Shown piece after piece: positions 8,083 through 15,402 of a stretch of 64,000 nt of DNA. The DNA lies in the NCBI GenBank assembly GCA_964244065.1, contig CAXTHH010000003.1, positions 197,468 through 261,467 of the forward strand. The letters are read 5' to 3'. The stretch comes from JASLDZ01 sp964244065 (GTDB taxonomy: Bacteria > Pseudomonadota > Alphaproteobacteria > Caulobacterales > Caulobacteraceae). How positions within the stretch are numbered: the stretch's first letter is position 1; every line of letters begins with the position of its first letter. Under the pieces are notes generated by a model. It had not been told where the DNA came from. It searched no databases and saw nothing but the letters and a program-made list of their open reading frames with translations. A program made the position numbers and the translations under genes.

Positions 8083-10692
8083 TCACTCGAACGCATAGAC
8101 GAACTCTCGGCCTGCGTCGACATCCAGGCGCACGGATGCGACCTCCTGACGGTCGCTCAAGCGTTGCAGCAGCTGCACCGCCAGCTCCGGCGTCACCGAC
8201 TGGTTGATGACGTTCTCGATATTCCGCGCCCCGCTCTGGCTTTCGGTGCAGCGCGAGGCGATCTCGTCGGCCACCGCGGGCGTCCAGCCGAAGTCGGCGT
8301 TGTAGCTCGACCGCACGCGCTTGCGCACGCGATCCAGGCTGATCTCCACGATTTCGCGGATGATCTCGGGCGAGAGGGGGAAGTACGGCACGACGGTGGT
8401 GCGGCCCAGGAACGCCGGCTTGAACGTCTTGAGCAGGTCGGGCCGCAGGGCCTCGCTCAGACCGTCGGTGTCCGGCATGGTCTCGGGATCCGCGCACAGC
8501 TTCTCGATGGTGTCGGTGCCGGCGTTCGAGGTCATGATGATCATGGTGTTCTTGAAATCGATGTCGCGGCCCTGTCCGTCCTTCAGATTTCCCTTGTCGA
8601 ACACCTGATAGAAGACGTCCTGCACGCCGGGGTGCGCCTTCTCCATCTCGTCGAGCAGCACCACGCTGAAGGGCTTGCGGCGCACCGCCTCCGTCAGCAC
8701 TCCGCCCTCGCCGTAGCCGACGTAGCCGGGGGGCGAGCCCAGGAGCATCGAGACCTTATGCTCCTCCTTGAACTCGCTCATGTTGATCACGGTCATGCTC
8801 TGCGGGCCGCCGTAGACCAGGTCGGCCAGGGTCAGCGCCGTCTCCGTCTTGCCGACGCCCGAGGTGCCGCACATCAGGAACACGCCCAGCGGCTTGCGCG
8901 GATCGGTCAGCCCCGCCCGCGCCGAGCGCATCGCCTTGGCGATGGCCGCCAGCGCCTGCGGCTGCCCGCGGATGCGCTCGCCCATCGTCTGCTCGAGGTT
9001 GAGCACGCTCTTGATCTCGTTGGAGACCATCCGGCCGACCGGGATGCCCGTCCAGGTGGCCACCACGTCGGCCACCGCCTGGCGGTCGACCACGTCGAAC
9101 ATGAGCGGGGTCTCGCCCTGCGCGGCCTCCAGCTCGGCGCGCGCCGCCTTGAGCCGATCGCGCACTTCCCCGTGAACGGCCTCGTCGCCGGAAGCGTGGG
9201 CGGCCTCGACCTCGCGCCGGAGCTCGCCAAGCTGGTTGACGAGCTCGCGCTCGCGCGCCCAGCGCGCGTCGAGCGCAGCCAGCTCGGCCTCGGCGTCGGC
9301 CTTCTCGGCGGCGCGGGCCTCCAGCGTGGCGGCGTGCTCGGCCCCGCCCGCCTGCTCGCGGCCGAGGATGCGGAGCTCGACCTCCAGCTGGTCGATCCGA
9401 CGCCGCGCGTCCTCCACGGCGGCGGGCGTGGCCGCGCGGCTGACGCCTACGCGCGCGCAGGCGGTGTCGAGAAGGCTCACCGACTTGTCGGGCAGCTGGC
9501 GGCCGGCGATGTAGCGGTGCGACAGGCGCACGCTGGCCTCCACCGCCTCGTCCAGGATGCGCACGCCGTGGTGGCGCTCCAGCGTGTCGACGACCCCGCG
9601 CATCATCAGGATGGCCGAGGCCTCGGACGGCTCTTCCACCTTCACCACCTGGAAGCGGCGGGTCAGGGCGGGGTCCTTCTCGAAGTACTTCTTGTACTCG
9701 GCCCAGGTGGTGGCCGCGACGGTGCGCAGCTCGCCGCGCGCCAGCGCCGGCTTGAGCAGGTTGGCGGCGTCGCCCTGCCCTTCGGAGCCGCCCGCGCCGA
9801 TCAGCGTGTGCGCCTCGTCGATGAACAGGATGATGGGCGTGGGCGAGCGCTTCACCTCCTCGATCACGCCCTTGAGGCGGTTCTCGAACTCGCCCTTCAC
9901 GCCCGCGCCCGCCTGCAGCAGGCCGAGGTCCAGCGTCATCAGCCGCACGGTCTTCAGCGCCTCGGGCACGTCGCCCGCGGCGATGCGCAGGGCGAAACCC
10001 TCCACCACCGCGGTCTTGCCGACCCCGGCCTCGCCCGTGAGGATGGGGTTGTTCTGGCGGCGGCGGGTCAGGATGTCGACCATCTGCCGGATCTCGGGAT
10101 CGCGGCCGAGCACCGGGTCCAGCTCGCCGGCGCGGGCGCGGGCCGTGAGGTCGATGCAGAACTTGGCCAGCGACTGCCCCTGGCCGCCGGGCCCGGGCGC
10201 CGGGACGCCCCCCGAGGCGGGCGCCTCGCGCGATCCGGAGGTGATCGAGTCCAGGTCGTTCGTCAGCGCGTCCACCGGGATGCGCATCAGCTGGCTGGAG
10301 CTCTCCCGCGCGATCGGCGCCAGGTCGTCGTTGTTGAGCAGCGCCAGGAGGACGTGACCGGAGCGCACCGTGGCCGCCCCGTGCTGCAGGCTGGCCAGGA
10401 GCCACGCCTCACGCGTCAGCTTGACCAGGTTGGGCGACAGGGCGGGCGAGCGGCCGTTACCCGTCTTCATCCGGTCGAGCGTGCGGTTCAGCTCGGCCTG
10501 CATGCGCCCGACGTCCACGTCGTAGTGCTTGAGGATGATCGCCACATCGCCGTCGACCGGCTCGGCCAGCTTGTACAGCCAGTGCTCGATCTCGACGTTG
10601 TAGTGCGTGCGCGACAGCGTCAGCCCGGCCGCCGCCTCCAGCGCCTCGCGGCACAGCGGGTCCAGCCGCGAGATCAGAGCCCTCAGATCCAT
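8083..10692 (-). CDS. clpV: T6SS sheath-disassembly AAA+ ATPase ClpV (TssH)
   Basis: The 869-residue ClpB-like ATPase has an N-terminal helical domain starting MDLRALISRLDP, two AAA modules with Walker A motifs GEAGVGKTAV (about 220) and GTSGVGKTETAL (about 610), and a coiled-coil insert of about 100 residues between them (ARWARERELVNQLGELRRE). ClpV extracts the contracted TssB/TssC sheath. I chose the ATG at 10692 because GGAGGGG precedes it at good spacing; a GTG four codons upstream lies inside that ribosome site. Confidence 0.95.
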   Translation of the reverse strand: MDLRALISRLDPLCREALEAAAGLTLSRTHYNVEIEHWLYKLAEPVDGDVAIILKHYDVDVGRMQAELNRTLDRMKTGNGRSPALSPNLVKLTREAWLLASLQHGAATVRSGHVLLALLNNDDLAPIARESSSQLMRIPVDALTNDLDSITSGSREAPASGGVPAPGPGGQGQSLAKFCIDLTARARAGELDPVLGRDPEIRQMVDILTRRRQNNPILTGEAGVGKTAVVEGFALRIAAGDVPEALKTVRLMTLDLGLLQAGAGVKGEFENRLKGVIEEVKRSPTPIILFIDEAHTLIGAGGSEGQGDAANLLKPALARGELRTVAATTWAEYKKYFEKDPALTRRFQVVKVEEPSEASAILMMRGVVDTLERHHGVRILDEAVEASVRLSHRYIAGRQLPDKSVSLLDTACARVGVSRAATPAAVEDARRRIDQLEVELRILGREQAGGAEHAATLEARAAEKADAEAELAALDARWARERELVNQLGELRREVEAAHASGDEAVHGEVRDRLKAARAELEAAQGETPLMFDVVDRQAVADVVATWTGIPVGRMVSNEIKSVLNLEQTMGERIRGQPQALAAIAKAMRSARAGLTDPRKPLGVFLMCGTSGVGKTETALTLADLVYGGPQSMTVINMSEFKEEHKVSMLLGSPPGYVGYGEGGVLTEAVRRKPFSVVLLDEMEKAHPGVQDVFYQVFDKGNLKDGQGRDIDFKNTMIIMTSNAGTDTIEKLCADPETMPDTDGLSEALRPDLLKTFKPAFLGRTTVVPYFPLSPEIIREIVEISLDRVRKRVRSSYNADFGWTPAVADEIASRCTESQSGARNIENVINQSVTPELAVQLLQRLSDRQEVASVRLDVDAGREFVYAFE

Positions 10693-10782
10693 TCGCCCCT
10701 CCACCCGGCGAGGGGCGCGCGGCGCGCGCGGGCGCGGTCGCGTCCGCCGCAGCGAACGTCGCGCAGTCCCCCCCAGGACCGG

Positions 10783-11070
10783 TCAGGCGTCATCTTGCGA
10801 GCGATCTCCCCGGCGATCAACGGCCACGCTCGCGACCGCCCTCATGTCCAAAGGCGGAGGCGCGCGGGATAACGGGTCAACCCTGCCGCAGATGCGTGAA
10901 ACGCGTGCGACGATAGACTGAGCGCGCCGGTTCAGCCGCAGCGCCTGGACGCGGCGAACCTGCGCCTCATCGCCGGCCAGCCTTATGCCGACATGCGTCT
11001 CCGTCTGCAGGGTGAGCTCGCGCGCCTCCAATTCGAACACGAGCGTATCGGTCTCCTGCGACCCCGCCAT
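10783..11070 (-). CDS. Hypothetical small protein upstream of clpV
   Basis: A 95-codon frame starting at an ATG (MAGSQETDTLVFELEARE) and ending 90 bases before clpV. The first half, up to about residue 60, looks protein-like (alternating hydrophobic/charged residues, THVGIRLAG). The Arg-rich tail could be a read-through after a degraded boundary. I do not recognise a family. Its place at the end of the toxin/immunity segment makes a fragment of an effector or immunity gene possible. Confidence 0.45.
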   Translation of the reverse strand: MAGSQETDTLVFELEARELTLQTETHVGIRLAGDEAQVRRVQALRLNRRAQSIVARVSRICGRVDPLSRAPPPLDMRAVASVAVDRRGDRSQDDA

Positions 11071-11181
11071 GACCCAGCCCCCGCCGCACGGCCGCGCGCA
11101 GGCCGCAGCGAGGGCCGACCTGGCCCGGCGCCGGACCTCCGGGTGATACTCAAGCCCGAGGATGACGAAGATGGCCCGACC

Positions 11182-11592
11182 TCAATCCTGCTGAGGTCGA
11201 TTGAACAGGATGACTTTAAGGCCGGTCTTGTAGTCGCGCACCGCCTCTACGATCAGATCGGCGGTGCGGAAGCTCGTCTCGCCGAACAGTCGCTCGAGCA
11301 GCAGGAGGTGGGCGGCTCGCCGGCGACGCTCGTCCGCCTCATGGTCTTCCAACGACGCAGAGTCGTCGGGAAGGGATAACCAGAAGTATCCACTACGGAG
11401 CAGTCCGCTATCGAAGTGCAAAGCTGACGTTCAGATCACCTGACTTTGTTGTCAGGAGCTGCCTCTACCGTCCCCGACATCCTCCTGTTTTGCGCCGCTG
11501 ACACAAGACGCCACCGCGTCGGTAGACGACTCAAACGTGAACGGAGAGCCATCCAGAAGGAAACTCAAGCTCAGCCTATCAAAGGCCAGCAT
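11182..11592 (-). pseudogene. Probable degraded small gene in two frames (immunity-like size)
   Basis: On the minus strand an ATG frame from 11592 encodes 46 plausible residues (LSLSFLLDGSPFTFESS) and stops at 11452. A second frame, opening at a TTG at 11421, encodes a well-formed C-terminal half (SGYFWLSLPDDSASL, then GETSFRTADLIVEAVRDYK) and stops at 11182. Together they would make about 125 residues, the size of many immunity proteins. The two-frame split suggests a frameshifted gene. The link between the halves is an inference. Confidence 0.35.
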
Positions 11593-11611
11593 AGACGTAT
11601 CCGCGCATGGT

Positions 11612-11887
11612 TCAGAGCGGCCGCACCTGATCTAGGAACGCGTAGACCTCGGCGCAGTAGGCCGGATCCACCGCCTCCAGCTCGCGCACGCAGAGCAGGC
11701 CGAGTTGCTGGCTCTCGTAGGCTTGTGCGCCGAGCCTGCCATCGGAGCCCAGGTCTTCCCGCAGCCGCCTTACCTCGACTAGCGCGCGCTCGAACACGCG
11801 ATCACCGGGGTGCTCGCCGAGACGGGCGCTTGTCAGCGCCTGTAGCCGCGCGCCCGTCTCCTCCTTCGCCTCCATGCCCCCTCGCAA
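11612..11887 (-). CDS. Hypothetical acidic small protein, candidate orphan immunity gene
   Basis: A 91-codon frame; the start may be the second Met (MEAKEETGARLQAL, ATG at 11875). The product is helical and acidic with a clean C-terminus (DPAYCAEVYAFLDQVRPL). It stops immediately upstream of the degraded gene at 11592. Size, charge and setting in the toxin/immunity segment fit an immunity protein, but no family is recognised. Confidence 0.5.
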   Translation of the reverse strand: MRGGMEAKEETGARLQALTSARLGEHPGDRVFERALVEVRRLREDLGSDGRLGAQAYESQQLGLLCVRELEAVDPAYCAEVYAFLDQVRPL

Positions 11888-11936
11888 CTCAAAAGATGTT
11901 CGATCGGGACCGAGGCCTGTGCGTGCGGCGCTGTGC

Positions 11937-12051
11937 CCCTAGTGAACGGAGCAACGAGGTGAGCCACCGCGGCCGATTGTTGAGCCGCCTAGTCGCCGCC
12001 TACGTCGATGACCCTAAGCGAACGGAGCGAGGAGGCGCGCCACCACGGCCG
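11937..12051. repeat. Imperfect tandem repeat, two copies of about 39 bp
   Basis: Positions 11937-11975 and 12012-12051 share a core (CCCTA-(a)g-GAACGGAGC, then GCCACC-CGGCCG) with several mismatches. The second copy encodes the tail of the gene at 11989-12351 (residues RPWWRASSLRSL); the first, lying downstream on the minus strand, would encode a similar RPRWLTSLLRSL outside any gene. This looks like a partial duplication or recombination scar at a gene end. Confidence 0.45.
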
Positions 12052-12351
12052 CACTGCCGCATGGGCAGCCGCCAGCTCCGGGAAGCGGTCGAAAAGAAGG
12101 CCGTAGTCCTCCAGCACCGAACCCGGCGGACTTAGACCCGCCAAGGCTAGCACGCGCGCGTCATCGTCTTCGGCCCGCAAAAGCCGATCCATGTTGCGAT
12201 CGAGCAGCTCGAGCACGTAGTCCACATTGGCTGGGTCGGGCGTCCAGCCTGCGATGGGTTCGCGCAAGCGAGGCGACGCACGCGCGGCTAGTAGCGCTTC
12301 ACGCTCGTTGCTCACGGCGGCCTCTACAGCTTGCACGTCCGAGAGGCTCAT
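11989..12351 (-). CDS. Hypothetical 120-residue protein, candidate orphan immunity gene
   Basis: An intact ATG frame (MSLSDVQAVEAAVSNERE). The product is acidic and helical with a central DPANVDYVLELLDRNMD segment, consistent with a small soluble protein. No family is recognised. It lies in the toxin/immunity segment and its 3' end is partly duplicated just downstream, suggesting local recombination. Confidence 0.5.
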   Translation of the reverse strand: MSLSDVQAVEAAVSNEREALLAARASPRLREPIAGWTPDPANVDYVLELLDRNMDRLLRAEDDDARVLALAGLSPPGSVLEDYGLLFDRFPELAAAHAAVRPWWRASSLRSLRVIDVGGD

Positions 12352-12494
12352 CCCTCGTCCAGACAGGGCTTCGAGGGGTATGGCCGTCCGGCCTGAGCAA
12401 GCCAGGACGACCCTGGGCTCCCAAGCCTGAGGCCCCTAGACGGGCGCGCCGGATTCGGACGTTCGGGCATTCTTTCTGGGCTTAGCGGCCACAA

Positions 12495-12762
12495 TCAAAC
12501 TGGCGATTTAAATTCGCCTTCCCCATACGCGGTTGCACTTCTGCAGACGCGTTGAAGGAAATCGCTCACGGCAGCGCTTTCCTCTGTAAACCGGAATTCT
12601 GCTCCTCGGGCGTTCCGTTCATAATAGAAGACGACCCACCCCCGGCCTCTTTAGGGATGCCATACTGATCATCACCGCAGGTCCATTCAGATTGTAGGCC
12701 CAGACAGGCACCTGGGATTCGACAAGCCAGCAAACGGCCTCTGCGTAAGTCAATCCTCTCAC
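12495..12762 (-). pseudogene. Frameshifted immunity-like gene, homologous to the one at 13323-13564
   Basis: Read from GTG 12762 (or TTG 12753), the first frame gives LTYAEAVCWLVESQVPVWAY and NLNGP. The next frame continues CGDDQYGIPKEAGG, and a third continues VVFYYERNARGAEFRF to TEESAAVSDFLQRV, ending at 12495. Joined, these align along their length with the immunity-like product at 13323-13564 (shared W-L, V-P-W, Y-L-G-P, CGD-Q-G, VVF). Two frame changes are needed, so the gene is broken or the assembly has errors here. Confidence 0.6.
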
Positions 12763-12779
12763 AGCTTAGCGTAGAGGGG

Positions 12780-13046
12780 CTATACAGGCGTTCCCCGATT
12801 CCACCCCGGCTCGATAATAAGACGTTCATCCTCAAGCCGCTCCCGGCATCTTTCCGCAAACGCTCTGCGCGCTCCCGGGCTTGATAGAAAGCTCGCTTTC
12901 TCCTGGATCGATATGGCATAGTATTCTATGTAATCTATAGCACCTATAGTCACGGGAATGTAAATATCGTCTACATTTGTCTCTGTATCTCGCCTCAAGA
13001 AAAGAAGTCCCTCCCTATCCATCAGATCATTGACAAATCGCGTCAT
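12780..13046 (-). CDS. Candidate immunity protein for the toxin module at 13043-13309
   Basis: An 88-residue protein (MTRFVNDLMDREGLLFLRRD; later IDYIEYYAISIQEKASF) whose ATG overlaps the toxin-module stop by 4 bases (ATGA). This tight coupling is the usual arrangement of toxin and cognate immunity genes. The sequence is acidic in its N-terminal half and notably less GC-rich than the flanking T6SS genes. No named family is recognised. Confidence 0.6.
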   Translation of the reverse strand: MTRFVNDLMDREGLLFLRRDTETNVDDIYIPVTIGAIDYIEYYAISIQEKASFLSSPGARRAFAERCRERLEDERLIIEPGWNRGTPV

Positions 13047-13309
13047 CTGCCACCTCCGATCGGTGTGATCCTCAAGAGGTGATCAGGAACTTTAGAACCA
13101 TCTATGACAGCCTCCGCAACGCCTGAGGGAAGCTTGCCTCCGGCAAGCCATTGCGAATTAGCGCCCGCTTCGTTCCCAGACGGCATTCGCAAGCCGAATG
13201 CCTTCGGATTAGGGATGTCGACACGCACAAGTTCGCCGCTTTGGAGGGCGCCACGAGGAAGCCCGAGGGTCCGTTCAGCCGCTGCAGGGTCTCGCGCCAG
13301 CTCGAACAC
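13043..13309 (-). CDS. Orphan toxin C-terminal module (no N-terminal delivery domain)
   Basis: The frame encodes VFELARDPAAAERTLGLP, then SGELVRVDIPNP, LRMPSGNEAGANSQWLAGG and a short end at LLRITPIGGGR. It resembles the last domain of polymorphic toxins rather than a stand-alone enzyme. The frame can be opened at GTG 13309 or at an ATG at 13366, but the extra upstream codons run through the end of the preceding immunity-like gene in another frame, so the module seems to begin at a recombination junction near 13320. It is directly coupled to the downstream immunity gene. The biochemical activity is unknown. Confidence 0.55.
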   Translation of the reverse strand: MFELARDPAAAERTLGLPRGALQSGELVRVDIPNPKAFGLRMPSGNEAGANSQWLAGGKLPSGVAEAVIDGSKVPDHLLRITPIGGGR

Positions 13310-13322
13310 GAGTGTTGCTGGC

Positions 13323-13564
13323 TCACGAGAGTGTAGCCAGCGTTTCGCCTGCGTACTCGGCAGCAACTTTGCTTACTCGCACCAGAAACTCAGCTGTCGC
13401 TTCCTCTTCTCTGTACGTTCGTTTTGTTCGCAGAAGAACACCACCCATTGATTTTGCTCGTAGCGGCTGCCGTTCTGTTCATCACCGCAAGGTCCTGACA
13501 GTGTATAAAGCCACTCGGGAACCCCTGCTTGCCTCAACCAGGTGAGTGCGTCGTCCAAGGTCAC
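13323..13564 (-). pseudogene. Immunity-like gene with a single frameshift
   Basis: From a GTG at 13564 the first frame encodes MTLDDALTWLRQAGVPEWLY, then GPCGDEQNG and NQWVVFFCEQ, and stops at 13373. Changing frame near 13415-13430 gives a sensible ending TYREEEATAEFLVRVSKVAA down to a stop at 13323. The joined product of about 80 residues matches the broken copy at 12495-12762. The GTG overlaps the stop of the toxin tail at 13561 (GTGA), the coupling expected of toxin then immunity. Confidence 0.6.
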
Positions 13565-13689
13565 GGGCTAAGCCTCCTCAGATACCGTTCCGCCACAAGG
13601 TCCTCGACGGGCTTCGGCAGGACGTACTGTTCGGCGTCACTTGGCTGGTTGAACCAAGCTCGCGCTTTTCCCGCCTGCTTCAGCCAGCC
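13561..13689 (-). pseudogene. Toxin C-terminal tail fragment without start
   Basis: An open frame of 42 codons bounded upstream by a stop and containing no ATG/GTG/TTG start before most of its length. It reads GWLKQAGKARAWFNQPSDAE and then LPKPVEDLVAERYLRRLSP, ending in a TGA that overlaps the GTG of the following immunity-like gene. It begins only about 20 bases after the previous immunity gene ends. This is what a displaced effector C-terminus left behind by recombination would look like. Confidence 0.5.
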
Positions 13690-13710
13690 TCAATCGGGAT
13701 CGTGGAGTAA

Positions 13711-14040
13711 TCACAATCCGAGCGCGTCGAGGCGATCCAGTGCTTTCTGAATTCCGACCCGCCCCTCCGGCACGTACCTTAGAAGCGCGTCATCCTCGCC
13801 ATGCGGGTATCCGATGAGGTTCGCCATTGATCCAACGATCGCGCAGCTGAACTCTTCCTCACCGACGGTTCGGCGCGGCCAGTCAACGTAGACCGTTCGG
13901 ACAGCTTCACGATCAACTCCGATCAGCGTTTCAAACTCCCATTCGGGAAAGAAGTCTCCCTCCACGGCCGCTTGAAGTGAGCGCTTCACGACATCGATCT
14001 CGCCTGAGGACAGGGTCTCGGCCAGGTTGCTGTTGTTCAT
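13711..14040 (-). CDS. Cognate immunity protein of the 14037-15317 effector
   Basis: The 109-residue acidic protein (GDFFPEWEFETLIGVDREAV, then NLIGYPHGEDDALLRY) starts at an ATG that overlaps the effector stop by 4 bases (ATGA). The WEFETL-G-R-V ... N-L-GYPHG pattern is shared by small immunity proteins found after nuclease-type polymorphic toxins (family known from memory, not searched). It should bind and neutralise the effector's C-terminal domain in the cytoplasm. Confidence 0.75.
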   Translation of the reverse strand: MNNSNLAETLSSGEIDVVKRSLQAAVEGDFFPEWEFETLIGVDREAVRTVYVDWPRRTVGEEEFSCAIVGSMANLIGYPHGEDDALLRYVPEGRVGIQKALDRLDALGL

Positions 14041-15317
14041 CTCAGAATCTTTAGGTAGGCGTCGGGATTGACGGGTCGGAACGCCGTCCCACCGTCCACG
14101 GCCCTCGGGTTCTTGATCACGAGCGTGTTCGTCGCCTGATCGTAGAAGTACTCTCTTCCGCCTCTCAGCGCACCCGACTGGCTCGGGTTGTTGATGACGT
14201 TCTCGATGTGCTTTGCGAATTGATCCCTCGTCCGGATGCCCAGACCGCTGAACTCGGCTTGTGAGGGATTGCCCACACCGAGAACATGCTTCTCGAAAGC
14301 GTGTCCGCCAGCGATCTCCCGGGATGTGAGCTGATTTCTGAGGCGCACGCCCTCCATGACGTCGCTGGCGGCCCGGCGCTCAGGCGCCCCAGCCATGGCG
14401 CGAGCGGTTGCGGTCGCCGGAGCCGCCGGCTTCACCGCAGGCTTGCCCACCTTCGGCGGCGGCGGGGCGCTCGCCTCTCCGCCGCTGCGCCCCACGCGGC
14501 CGCCCACGCGGCGGAGGAGCTGGCGGAAGAGCACCGCGCCCAGGGTGACCACGGCGGCGGCCAGGAGCTTGGCGGCCTTGTCGAGGTCGGCCCAGCTGGA
14601 GGCGTTTCGGGTGAGGTCGAAGAAGGCCTTCAGCTGCTCGAACGCCTTCAGCGCCGCCGCGCCCAGCTGCCACACGGCGGCGGCGAACAGGGCGGCGTCC
14701 ACCACGAAGCCGACGCCGATCACGTGGCTGGAGGCCCACAGCGCGAGCAGCGCCACCGTGGTGGCCAGCGCGGCGCCGCTGAAGAACTCGCGCATCTGCT
14801 GCGCCGCGTCTTCCGCCATGAAGGACGGCGAGCGGGCGCACACCCAGTGCAGCCGCTCCTCGAAGGTCTTGGGCAGCGGCGTGTCGGTCTTGGGCGGCCC
14901 CTTCTTGGGGTCGAGCGCGGGGGCGCGCACGCCGCGGGCGGCCGGCCCGATCACCGGATGCTCGGCGAACATCTGCGGCAGCTCGCCCGGCCGCCCGGTG
15001 GAGGCCTTGGGCTCGCCGTAGCCGAAGATCACCGTCAGCCGGCCGGTGCGCGCGCCGTTCAGGAGCGTGGCCACCAGCTCCTCGGGCGAGGCGACCGCCG
15101 CCCGCCGCCCGCCGGGCGCGCCGACCAGCTGCGCGTACTCCGCGCGCAGGCGCGACAGGGCCACGGGGTCGGTGAGCGTGCTGCGGAGGCCGAACTCCTG
15201 CAGCCGCTGCGCGCGCGGGCTGAGGAGCCGCGGCCACGGCAGGATCGCGGCGGGCGCCACCAGCAGCACGCCGCCGTTCCGCAACCTCAGGACCAGGACG
15301 CGCGTGCGGCCCGCCAT
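14037..15317 (-). CDS. T6SS cargo effector with C-terminal ribonuclease-like toxin domain
   Basis: The 426-residue protein has an N-terminal domain of about 170 residues (LVLRLRNGGVLLVAPAAILP), a helical hydrophobic region (about 175-275, with SSHVIGVGFVVDAALFAAA and WADLDKAAKLLAAAVV) of the kind seen before toxin domains in T6SS polymorphic effectors, and a Pro/Ala linker (about 285-310). The C-terminal toxin has GGHAFEKHV (His339, His344), FAKHIENVI (His370), YFYDQATNTLVIKNP and DGGTAFRP. This H/F-Y-D/NP/GTAF pattern resembles small BECR-fold RNase toxins (Barnase/EndoU/ColE5/RelE superfamily); that assignment is inference. An immunity gene overlaps its stop. It is carried within the T6SS locus between tssG and clpV. 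Confidence 0.75.
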   Translation of the reverse strand: MAGRTRVLVLRLRNGGVLLVAPAAILPWPRLLSPRAQRLQEFGLRSTLTDPVALSRLRAEYAQLVGAPGGRRAAVASPEELVATLLNGARTGRLTVIFGYGEPKASTGRPGELPQMFAEHPVIGPAARGVRAPALDPKKGPPKTDTPLPKTFEERLHWVCARSPSFMAEDAAQQMREFFSGAALATTVALLALWASSHVIGVGFVVDAALFAAAVWQLGAAALKAFEQLKAFFDLTRNASSWADLDKAAKLLAAAVVTLGAVLFRQLLRRVGGRVGRSGGEASAPPPPKVGKPAVKPAAPATATARAMAGAPERRAASDVMEGVRLRNQLTSREIAGGHAFEKHVLGVGNPSQAEFSGLGIRTRDQFAKHIENVINNPSQSGALRGGREYFYDQATNTLVIKNPRAVDGGTAFRPVNPDAYLKILR

Positions 15318-15402
15318 CGCTCCCCGCCCCCCGCTCGCGGCGGACCTTGCTCAAAGGACGGCCGCACGGCAAGCCTGCACGCCGGGGCGGGGAAGATCGG
15401 CG

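Noticed and set aside
12566..12919. A 117-codon minus-strand frame proposed as a separate gene
   Set aside because: Its start lies inside the immunity gene at 12780-13046 in another frame, and only a middle piece (CGDDQYG...) belongs to a real, frameshifted gene.
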